DNA of 34,809 nt from Candidatus Altarchaeales archaeon WOR_SM1_SCG (GTDB lineage: Archaea > Altiarchaeota > Altiarchaeia > IMC4 > WOR-SM1-SCG), in the NCBI GenBank assembly GCA_001723845.1, contig MCBE01000022.1, positions 1 to 34,809 on the forward strand, read 5' to 3'. The first letter of the stretch is position 1. The number at the start of each line of letters is the position of its first letter. Made by a program: the position numbers and the translations under genes. The notes beneath the pieces were generated by a model. The model made no database searches. It was not told where the DNA came from and saw only the letters and a list, made by a program, of their open reading frames with translations. Of this stretch, positions 1 through 7,434 are shown piece after piece.

Positions 1-194
1 CAGAAATGATTAGGACAAAGGTTGTGGGAGGGTGATAAACAGGTAAGGGTTCGCCGTGAAACGAATTAAAAAGTTAGGAAGTTGGGAGATATTTAATTGG
101 GGTTGATTTTAATGGTTAAATGTGGGGAGTGTTTGATGTCTGTGATATTTTGAGAGGATACAAAAATAAGATGTTTTAAATTTTTTACAAATTT

Positions 195-545
195 TCACCC
201 CTTGATTTTCATAATCGCTTCCGCAATATCCCCACCTGTTTCTTCAAGTGCTGCTCTTGCCTCATCTTCGCTTGTGCCTGCTTGCTCTGCGACCATCTTC
301 ACATCATCATCGTCAATTTCAATTGAAACTTCCTCCTCTTCAATTTCTCGTGTGTGTTCCTGTCCCGTTATCTGGAAAGATGCCTGACCCTGCATAACAA
401 CCTTTGCAACACCCGGGTTTGTAATGACAATTTCCCTGTCGCTGCACCTGATTATAACCTCTTCTGCGTCAATCTCCTCCATTTTTATACCCATACGCTT
501 CATCATTGTCTGCATCTGCTTCGGGTTAATTGCTCCTGGAAACAT
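195..545 (-). CDS. nac: Archaeal nascent polypeptide-associated complex (NAC) protein
   Basis: 116 aa; N-terminal NAC domain (MFPGAINPKQMQTMMKRMGIK..., VIIRCSDREIVITNPGVAKVVMQGQASFQITG) and C-terminal UBA-like (EQAGTSEDEARAALEETGGDIAEAIMKIKG). Confidence 0.95.
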   Translation of the reverse strand: MFPGAINPKQMQTMMKRMGIKMEEIDAEEVIIRCSDREIVITNPGVAKVVMQGQASFQITGQEHTREIEEEEVSIEIDDDDVKMVAEQAGTSEDEARAALEETGGDIAEAIMKIKG

Positions 546-646
546 TTTTATTTTTTTATGTTTATTTTTTATATTTAAATGTTATCTTTAATTTTCTTTA
601 ATTTTGATTTATTAATTTTTAAATTTGATTTAAATTATTATAAAAC

Positions 647-1411
647 ATGGAGCAAACACAGTTTTTAAAAACAGCATTAATTGCAGCAAAAAAAGCAGAA
701 GAAGTGATTATGAAATATTACTCCGGAGAAATCAGATCAGAACTTAAAGGAGACGAGACACCTGTAACCGCTGCGGACAGGGAAGCTGAAAAAGTAATCG
801 CAGAAACAATTAAATCAAAATTCCCGAAGCATTCAATCCTGGGCGAGGAATCCGGTAAAAGCGGAAGTTCCGAATACACCTGGATAATAGACCCGATTGA
901 CGGCACAAAGAATTACATCCGCAAGATACCGATGTTTGCAACACAGATTGCTCTTGCGAAAAATAATGAATTAATTCTTGGAGTTTCAAATGCGCCGGCG
1001 CTTTGTGAACTGCTTTATGCAGAGCGCGGAAAAGGTACCTACTGTAATGGTAAAAAAATCAGCGTGAGTACGATGAAAAAATTAAAGGATTCGTTTATGA
1101 GTTTCGGCGGCATAAATTATTTTGAAAAAATAAATTTACTCGGGAATTTACTAAAACTCATCGGCATGATGCAGGGAAGAAGGGGTTTTGGTGACTTCTG
1201 GGGATACCACCTGCTTGCACAGGGAAAAATAGAAATCATGGTTGAGGCGGATATCAAGATATGGGATATCGCAGCCCTAACGGTGATTGTTGAAGAAGCG
1301 GGGGGGAAAGTTACCGACATTACAGGAAAAAAGGTTTCAACGGATACGAAAACGGTGCTTGCAACCAATGGTTTGCTGCATGATGAGGTTTTAAGGATTT
1401 TTAAGGAATGA
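647..1411 (+). CDS. Inositol monophosphatase family protein (archaeal IMPase/FBPase-like)
   Basis: IMPase motifs GEESG, WIIDPIDGTKNY, WDIAALTVIVEEAGGKVTDI. Confidence 0.95.
   Translation: MEQTQFLKTALIAAKKAEEVIMKYYSGEIRSELKGDETPVTAADREAEKVIAETIKSKFPKHSILGEESGKSGSSEYTWIIDPIDGTKNYIRKIPMFATQIALAKNNELILGVSNAPALCELLYAERGKGTYCNGKKISVSTMKKLKDSFMSFGGINYFEKINLLGNLLKLIGMMQGRRGFGDFWGYHLLAQGKIEIMVEADIKIWDIAALTVIVEEAGGKVTDITGKKVSTDTKTVLATNGLLHDEVLRIFKE
1262..1411 (+). repeat. Direct repeat copy A: 3' end of IMPase gene (partner at 3520-3669)
   Basis: ~150 bp matching 3520-3669 at roughly 90% identity by eye. Confidence 0.9.
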
Positions 1412-1429
1412 AAAATCTATTGTTTATTT

Positions 1430-1455
1430 TATCATTAACCAAATAATTAATGATA
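1430..1455. promoter_or_regulatory. Perfect 9-bp inverted repeat TATCATTAA-N8-TTAATGATA upstream of the 1467 ORF (operator or hairpin/terminator)
   Basis: Direct reading of sequence; lies between IMPase stop and ATG at 1467. Confidence 0.5.
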
Positions 1456-1466
1456 GAGAAGTTAAG

Positions 1467-2402
1467 ATGGGAAAATCAAAGAAAAATAATGGATGTGATG
1501 AATATCACAAATTTCAAAAAGCAAGAAGTATTTGCATACATTCTTTTGATAAACAATATAAAAAATCAAAAGATTCGGAAGAAGCACTTCAAAAAGCACT
1601 TAACACGGCAAAAATAACTCAAAAAAAACTAAATCTAACTCAAAGGCACTTTGCTGGTTTGGAAGGCGAAGTTATTTTTTATGGAAAATATGATGAAACA
1701 CTTGATTTTGATCTGCTACCGGATACTAAAAAAACACATGCTGATTTTCATTCCCCAATAACTCAAAAGTACTATGATGTTACAACAAATATAGATTATA
1801 AAGACCTTGGTAAGTACATCAGAGATGAGAATAGAGAATATTTATTATCTTGTGTTGACCGAAAATCAAGAGAAGTTGAGTTAATTCCAACTTCTTTCCC
1901 TAAATGCCCTAATTGCAGTTCCCCTGCCCATTATGTTGTATATTTAGACGATACAAAAATGACAACTTTTGACTCTTTTTGTGATTATCCCTATCAAGTT
2001 TTGAAATTGTATTGTTGTAATTGTCAATATTCAGAAGAATTAAAAACATTGGAGTGTGGTTTAAATGACCCATATAGAATGGCGTATGAGGAGTTAGAAT
2101 GTGAATATTATTTAAACATATCATATCCAAACAATAAAGAAAAATTAAGAACATTAGATAAAAGAATGGATGATTTAATAAAAGGATACTGGTTTGATAT
2201 TTTGAAGTTCTGTAAAAAAGAGTTTGATGTCTTCATTTCTGCCATTAGTCGTATGGAATCAGAAATGTTCCCACCAAGTAAGAATGATTTTTATGAGTAT
2301 GAATTGCCTGTATGGAGACATCCAATTTTAGATTTTGATAAATACAAGGGTAAAGATAGTAGGGAATTTTATTTCCCCGATTATGAAATGGGTTTAATTT
2401 AA
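1467..2402 (+). CDS. Hypothetical protein with CxxC...CxxC zinc-ribbon-like segment and possible PD-(D/E)XK-like core
   Basis: 311 aa; CPNCSSPAHYVVYLD...LYCCNCQYSEE; E..HADFHSPITQKYYDVTTN resembles a degenerate nuclease core. Confidence 0.6.
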   Translation: MGKSKKNNGCDEYHKFQKARSICIHSFDKQYKKSKDSEEALQKALNTAKITQKKLNLTQRHFAGLEGEVIFYGKYDETLDFDLLPDTKKTHADFHSPITQKYYDVTTNIDYKDLGKYIRDENREYLLSCVDRKSREVELIPTSFPKCPNCSSPAHYVVYLDDTKMTTFDSFCDYPYQVLKLYCCNCQYSEELKTLECGLNDPYRMAYEELECEYYLNISYPNNKEKLRTLDKRMDDLIKGYWFDILKFCKKEFDVFISAISRMESEMFPPSKNDFYEYELPVWRHPILDFDKYKGKDSREFYFPDYEMGLI

Positions 2403-2449
2403 AATCTAATTAATAGTGGTACAAGCTAATACAACAGGGAGTAAATAAT

Positions 2450-2869
2450 ATGGCAAGAGATAAAACACAAAATTCAAATTTGGCATCAGAGTTTTATGTA
2501 GCATCCCAACTTTTTAGAGTGGGGTATGTGGTTACTATCACACTTGGTCACACAAAGGAAATAGATCTTATTGTTGTCCATCCTGATGGTAGAACAATTA
2601 CAATAGATGTAAAAGGGCTAAAAAACACTACGAATTGGCCATTAAGCCCGAAACTTGAGAAAGAAGATCATTTTTTTGTGCTTGTGTCATATCTAAATAA
2701 ATTTGCTGATTTAAATATCCATCCAGATGTGTTTGTGGTTCCATCACTTGAAATTAAGAGTTTGCTCACGCCTTGGAGTGGTAAAGCACAGGTTAAACAA
2801 AAAGGTGTAAGATATAGGGATGCGAAAAATAGTAAATACAAGGATGCATGGGAATTGCTGTTCAAATAA
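2450..2869 (+). CDS. PD-(D/E)XK nuclease-like protein
   Basis: 139 aa; N-terminal Glu helix (ASEFYVASQLFRVGY) then KEIDLIVVHPDGRTITIDVKG. Confidence 0.75.
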   Translation: MARDKTQNSNLASEFYVASQLFRVGYVVTITLGHTKEIDLIVVHPDGRTITIDVKGLKNTTNWPLSPKLEKEDHFFVLVSYLNKFADLNIHPDVFVVPSLEIKSLLTPWSGKAQVKQKGVRYRDAKNSKYKDAWELLFK

Positions 2870-2932
2870 AACTTGGATTTATTTATTTTATTCACAAAAC
2901 TAAATACTTAACATAAACAAACCAATAATAAA

Positions 2933-3145
2933 ATGAACACAGTAAAAATACCTGCTAAATTAGAGGCAATTCATCTTATTGAAAAACTGCCGGATGATTA
3001 TTCCATGGATGAAATCATGGGCGAGTTGTATTTTAAGCAGCAGGTAAAACAAGGATTGCAAGATGTGGAGGGAGGCAGGGTGTATTCTCACGAGCAAATT
3101 AAAAATATGGTGGTAAAATGGCGAAAATCATCTGGTCGGATTTAG
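2933..3145 (+). CDS. Putative antitoxin of a RelE/ParE-type TA pair
   Basis: 70 aa, overlaps the downstream RelE/ParE-like ORF; ...YSHEQIKNMVVKWRK tail typical of such antitoxins. Confidence 0.7.
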   Translation: MNTVKIPAKLEAIHLIEKLPDDYSMDEIMGELYFKQQVKQGLQDVEGGRVYSHEQIKNMVVKWRKSSGRI

Positions 3146-3432
3146 CAAAGGAACATTTAAGAAAGATTGACTCTTATATTTCAGAGGGATCTCCTTTCTA
3201 CTCTATTATTTTTATTGACAGGTTAATCGCTTCTGTTGAGAAGATTGGAGTATTCCCGAAATGTGGAAGGAGGGTACCTGAATTTGGTAAAGATAACCTG
3301 AGGGAAATTTTCTTTCATAAATACAGAATCGTGTACCTGATTGATGATGATACCGTAAAGGTATTGGCTATTGTTCATGGAGCAATGGATATTATAAAAA
3401 AACGAAAGCGAGAACGATGGGAATTCAAATAA
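3118..3432 (+). CDS. RelE/ParE superfamily toxin
   Basis: 104 aa; WSDLAKEHLRKIDSYI...GRRVPEFGKDNLREIFFHKYRIVYLIDDDTVKVLAIVHGA. Confidence 0.85.
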   Translation: MAKIIWSDLAKEHLRKIDSYISEGSPFYSIIFIDRLIASVEKIGVFPKCGRRVPEFGKDNLREIFFHKYRIVYLIDDDTVKVLAIVHGAMDIIKKRKRERWEFK

Positions 3433-3470
3433 TGGAGTCAATTTCAAAAATAATTTAATCAAAATTCTAA

Positions 3471-3519
3471 GTGTATTCCTAAAAAGGAATACGCTGGCTC
3501 TCGTCGGGAGCCGCCCGAC
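3471..3519. repeat. Two adjacent hairpins (GTATTCCT-AAAA-AGGAATAC; GTCGGG-AGCCG-CCCGAC, with alternative GGCTC/GAGCC stem) abutting copy B
   Basis: Direct reading; perfect stems at 3473-3480/3485-3492 and 3503-3508/3514-3519. Confidence 0.75.
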
Positions 3520-3669
3520 TGGGATATTGCAGCACTTGCGGTGATTGTTGAAGAAGCGGGGGGGGAAAGTTACCGACATTAGAGGAAAGCCGGTTTCAAC
3601 GGATACGAAAACGGTGCTTGCAACTAATGGTTTGCTGCATGATGAGGTTTTAGGGGTTTTTAGAGGAGA
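3520..3669 (+). pseudogene. Duplicated 3' fragment of IMPase gene (copy B), frameshifted
   Basis: Matches 1262-1411; G8 instead of G7 at the GCGGGGGGG run shifts frame to ...EEAGGESYRH*. Confidence 0.9.
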
Positions 3670-4024
3670 GATTGTACTATAACAAGCGTGTTTTTTTAAT
3701 ATAAAATCGTTAAAAAATTATTTGAGAAGAAAGGGCAGGTGATTGGTCTTGAGGATATTTACGCGGCGGCGTTTGAATGAATTTAGATAAAATTTGAATT
3801 GAATTTGCCGGGCACAAAATTAATGAAATTATTGATTTTTTCCCGGAGGAACGGTCTTGAGTTACACATCCGGCTTTTTCCGGTTAAAAACGGAAGACCC
3901 GATATTGGAACATGGCAGAGCGTTTTTCTCATGGAACCTGGCGGTGTGAGAACAAGAAGTGTTGTTGCCAGGAGATTTTAGTTAATTTTTGTAAAATTTT
4001 GCACAAATTCTTCCGTGATTTAGT

Positions 4025-5749
4025 TTATTGTTTTAACTTAAGTATCGCCATTTGATTGCCTTTAAGCGGGACGCGTACATACGTTCGCCCGGATGATTCT
4101 TCAACCGTTACCTGCGAAATTCCGTTTAAAAGATCAATCATCTTACTGCCCGGCGGTGTAAGGTTCTTTTCAACAATTATGCAGTCCTGTCTTTCGGAAA
4201 CATCAAGGTTTATTGCAACAAGAACCTCATCCGTATCAAGAACTCTGGAAAAAGCAAGAGTGCTTTTGCCGTCAACAGGGTGTCCGAAAGTACTGCCATC
4301 CGCTGATATTTCCCGGAAATACTGCCTGCCGTATCTCAGAGCAGGCTCATGGTTTCTTACTCTTGCAACAGAATTAATACCTTTGTATATCTCATGCTTT
4401 TCATTAAAGAAGTGAACTCCTGTTGTTTCAAAGGCACCCCATTTACCGCCGAACATACATTCCCTTACATGACAGTCATTATCGGTTCCGCCGCCGTCAA
4501 ACCCCTGCTCGGTACCGTAATAAATGCACGGTATTCCCTGGCTTGTGAGAAGATACCCTATTGCAAGGACTGCCTGCCGGGGGTGGAAATTGTTGTGCAA
4601 AAAACGCCTGTAAGGTCTTGACATCTGGTCGTGGTTGTCCAGAAATGTGACAAAGTAGCGTCCTGCCTCGCCGTGATCTGCGTACTGGGTTTTAAATCGC
4701 TCGTAACGCTCTCGCAGCACGGATGGATTACGAAAGCCCTTGATAACTTCCTCCAGATCAAAATATAATGGAAAATCCAGGCAGGCATCAAGTGAAGGGA
4801 ACCGCTCATTCGTTCCTTCTATTCTGCTGTTACGACCGATATACTTGTGTATATCCTCATCACTTCCCACCACCTCACCAAAGATGAAAAAGTTTTGCTT
4901 ACCGATGCGCTTCGCATATTCGCGCACCGCATTACAAAATATTGCGGTTGCACTATCTTCCATGTGCTTTACCGTATCCACCCGAAAACCGTCAATATCG
5001 GCAGTTCCAATCCAGTATTTGTATGCCTTTATAAGAGTGCTTAACACATCATTGTTGGTGACATCCAGTTCTTTTAAGGTGAGAAAGTCGCCGTTGACTG
5101 CCTGATCGGTATCCTCCCAATTTGTTATTTGCCCTCTTCTTTTATAGTACTCAGGATTCTGGAGTTCTTCAGGCCATACGGCATCATCTTCCTGGAATCC
5201 CGGTGCATGATCAACCTCGCGCCAAAAATCAAGGTCAAAGGGACCCGGTGCATCTTTCCAGTAATAATAGGGATAATCACCGGGATACGCCCAGTTGTCG
5301 CCCGTGTGGTTGATTATTATATCCTGTATAACATACATGTTCCTGTTGTGGGCTTGCTTTACAAGTTCCTGAAGATCCTCAATTGTTCCAAACCTTTCAT
5401 CAACATCCAGGAAATCCTGGATTCCATATCCGTGATAGGTGTCATTTTTCTCCTGCCGGTTTTTAAATATAGGGCTCAGCCAGATGGCATTACATCCAAG
5501 GTTCTTAATATAATCCAGCCTGCGCGTGATGCCCCTGATATTTCCTCCCTGGAATAATTTACCCTGCTTTGGATCCCTGTTCTTTGGAGCAGATTTTGGA
5601 TCATAAGGTGGTATGTTTTCTTGATTATTGTCAAAACGATCGACTAAAAGAAAATACATGACTTGATCTCTCCAGTCACCTGGCGACGGAAATGGTTTCC
5701 TCCCTGGTTTAAAGTCCAGTTCCTTTACGGATTTAATTTTGCCTTGCAT
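4025..5749 (-). CDS. Alpha-amylase family glycosyl hydrolase (GH13), no obvious signal peptide
   Basis: 574 aa; DIIINHTG, DIDGFRVDTVKHM, IFGEVVG, VTFLDNHD motifs. Confidence 0.95.
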   Translation of the reverse strand: MQGKIKSVKELDFKPGRKPFPSPGDWRDQVMYFLLVDRFDNNQENIPPYDPKSAPKNRDPKQGKLFQGGNIRGITRRLDYIKNLGCNAIWLSPIFKNRQEKNDTYHGYGIQDFLDVDERFGTIEDLQELVKQAHNRNMYVIQDIIINHTGDNWAYPGDYPYYYWKDAPGPFDLDFWREVDHAPGFQEDDAVWPEELQNPEYYKRRGQITNWEDTDQAVNGDFLTLKELDVTNNDVLSTLIKAYKYWIGTADIDGFRVDTVKHMEDSATAIFCNAVREYAKRIGKQNFFIFGEVVGSDEDIHKYIGRNSRIEGTNERFPSLDACLDFPLYFDLEEVIKGFRNPSVLRERYERFKTQYADHGEAGRYFVTFLDNHDQMSRPYRRFLHNNFHPRQAVLAIGYLLTSQGIPCIYYGTEQGFDGGGTDNDCHVRECMFGGKWGAFETTGVHFFNEKHEIYKGINSVARVRNHEPALRYGRQYFREISADGSTFGHPVDGKSTLAFSRVLDTDEVLVAINLDVSERQDCIIVEKNLTPPGSKMIDLLNGISQVTVEESSGRTYVRVPLKGNQMAILKLKQ

Positions 5750-5828
5750 TTTTAGACCTCTTTTAATTTATTTTTTAATTTTATAATTGATTTAATTTAT
5801 AATTGATTTTATTAATTATAACTTAATT

Positions 5829-5838
5829 CTTTATATAG
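5829..5838 (-). promoter_or_regulatory. TATA-box-like element for amylase (minus strand CTATATAAAG)
   Basis: Archaeal TATA consensus ~80-90 bp upstream of amylase ATG; flanked upstream by dyad CACAT-N6-ATGTG (5840-5855). Confidence 0.55.
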
Positions 5839-5859
5839 TCACATACAGTAATGTGTTTT

Positions 5860-5940
5860 CAGCGACAATTTTTTGTCCCGGCATACCTTCAGCGACAATT
5901 TTTTGTCCCGATTACCTCTCCAGAGACAATTTTTTGTCGC
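5860..5940. repeat. Three near-identical ~20-bp palindrome-containing repeats (AGCGACAATTTTTTGTCCC) at ~30-bp spacing
   Basis: Copies start at 5861, 5891 and 5922; each contains GACAA-TTTT-TTGTC. Confidence 0.9.
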
Positions 5941-6063
5941 ACAGACAAGAAATAATAATTATATTTCCTCAACTTTTTTCAAAAATTCCTTACCTTTAAT
6001 TTCTTCAACATTTTTATTAGATATAATTTAATTTAAATACTAAATTTAAATACATAAATAAAC

Positions 6064-6852
6064 ATGGATAAAACAATAAGATTAGGTAAAACCTCGGAAA
6101 TAATACTAAAACAAAAAGTAAATAAAAACCCGACGGTAATTGACGGCTTTCCAAGTATCGGCTTTGTCGGAACAATTGCTGCAAGATACCTTGTTGAAGA
6201 ATTGAATATGAAACTTATAGGATACATAGAGTCAGATAAAATTCCAAGCGTTGCGATAGTTCATAAATCAAAACCGTGTCCACCGATACGAATTTACAAA
6301 AAAGGCGATTTGATAATAGTTCTTTCCGAATTAATTATACCATTACAGTTTACGCATGATTTCTCTAAAATTTTAATAAAATGGTTCAATGAAATAAAGC
6401 CGAGGGAAGTGATATCCCTGGTTGGTATAAGTTCTGACCCCCTGCCTTTAAAAATTATAAACCCCCCGAGCATCCAGCAGGATTACGAAGAGCATCATGT
6501 TTATGGAATTGCAACAAATGAAAAATTAAATAAAAAATTAGAAAAATTAAAGGTTAATATTATACGCGAGGGCACACTTACCGGCGCATCAAGTACTATT
6601 TTGCTTGGATGCATTGAAAATGATATTCCAGCAGTCACATTGATGTCGGAGGCACATTTCGTTCCGGACCCCATGGCGTCTGCTGCGGTGCTGAATGTTC
6701 TAAATGAATATCTGAATTTAAATGTTGATGTAAAAAAACTTGTTGAACAGGGCAAAAAGGTTGAATCGCAGTTTAAAGTATTATTTAAAGAATTAAAGAA
6801 CGGGAAAAGCAGTTATACGAAAATGGAGAAGTTTTCGCCGATGTACGGGTGA
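6064..6852 (+). CDS. PAC2 family protein (proteasome assembly chaperone-like)
   Basis: 262 aa; PTVIDGFPSIGFVGTIAARYLVEELN..., LTGASSTILLGC, ALMSEAH-like region. Confidence 0.9.
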   Translation: MDKTIRLGKTSEIILKQKVNKNPTVIDGFPSIGFVGTIAARYLVEELNMKLIGYIESDKIPSVAIVHKSKPCPPIRIYKKGDLIIVLSELIIPLQFTHDFSKILIKWFNEIKPREVISLVGISSDPLPLKIINPPSIQQDYEEHHVYGIATNEKLNKKLEKLKVNIIREGTLTGASSTILLGCIENDIPAVTLMSEAHFVPDPMASAAVLNVLNEYLNLNVDVKKLVEQGKKVESQFKVLFKELKNGKSSYTKMEKFSPMYG

Positions 6853-6869
6853 ATTTAAAAATTAATTTA

Positions 6870-7388
6870 TCAGTACCCCATCTCATTTAAAACAGATATA
6901 ACGGTCATCGGAGGCATTCCGGTATCCTTGCAGATTTTCAAAATATCTTCCTCTGTTTTTATATCCTGCGCGAGTTTACCCATAACTGAAAGTGTATGGG
7001 ACACGGCATCCTCCGGGAGCATGAAGTAAATAACTCCTTCAATTTTTGATTTGCCTAAAAAGCCCTTTTTCACAAGGGAATTCAATGTAATTGACGCATG
7101 GGTTTCATACTGTAAACTCCTATGTGTTTTACCGAATTTTTCAATAAGACCATCCCTTGTAATCGGTTTTTTCTCTTCCGTAATAAATTCCAGCACCATT
7201 TTCTCAACCTTTGCAAGTTTTGGCGGCTGCTTTAGTTTTGAAGTTTCTCTTTTAAATTCCGCCAACCGCAGCAAGAACAGGGACTTTGTCTGCCGGTCTA
7301 TTAAAATACCGCTGATTTCCTTTGCAATGTCTTTTCCTTCCTTACCCATGCTTTTCAGCATGGCTGCAAGCATTTCAGTTTCATCCAT
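6870..7388 (-). CDS. Conserved hypothetical protein, probable winged-helix DNA-binding
   Basis: 172 aa, helical; ITRDGLIEKFGKTHRSLQYETHASITLNSLVKKGFLGKSKIEGVIYFML looks like wHTH. Confidence 0.5.
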   Translation of the reverse strand: MDETEMLAAMLKSMGKEGKDIAKEISGILIDRQTKSLFLLRLAEFKRETSKLKQPPKLAKVEKMVLEFITEEKKPITRDGLIEKFGKTHRSLQYETHASITLNSLVKKGFLGKSKIEGVIYFMLPEDAVSHTLSVMGKLAQDIKTEEDILKICKDTGMPPMTVISVLNEMGY

Positions 7389-7434
7389 TTTTTGTTTGAT
7401 TCTTTATTTATATTTTCGTAAATTCTATTTTTAT

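Noticed and set aside
1-33. Possible 3' end of a gene (EMIRTKVVGG*)
   Set aside because: Only ~10 codons visible at the window edge; cannot be supported.
3799-3981. 60-aa ORF downstream of the IMPase copy B
   Set aside because: No recognisable motif; short and in a region of apparent decay. Could be a gene fragment but not supportable.
4740-5557. Plus-strand ORFs within the amylase gene (4740-5105, 4847-5044, 5122-5313, 5129-5557)
   Set aside because: Antisense to a well-supported GH13 coding sequence with no recognisable domain.
5860-5940. Possible mini CRISPR array (three repeats)
   Set aside because: Spacing between repeats is only ~10 bp, repeats are ~20 bp with T-run palindromes, and no cas genes are present; better explained as operator sites or transposon terminal repeats.
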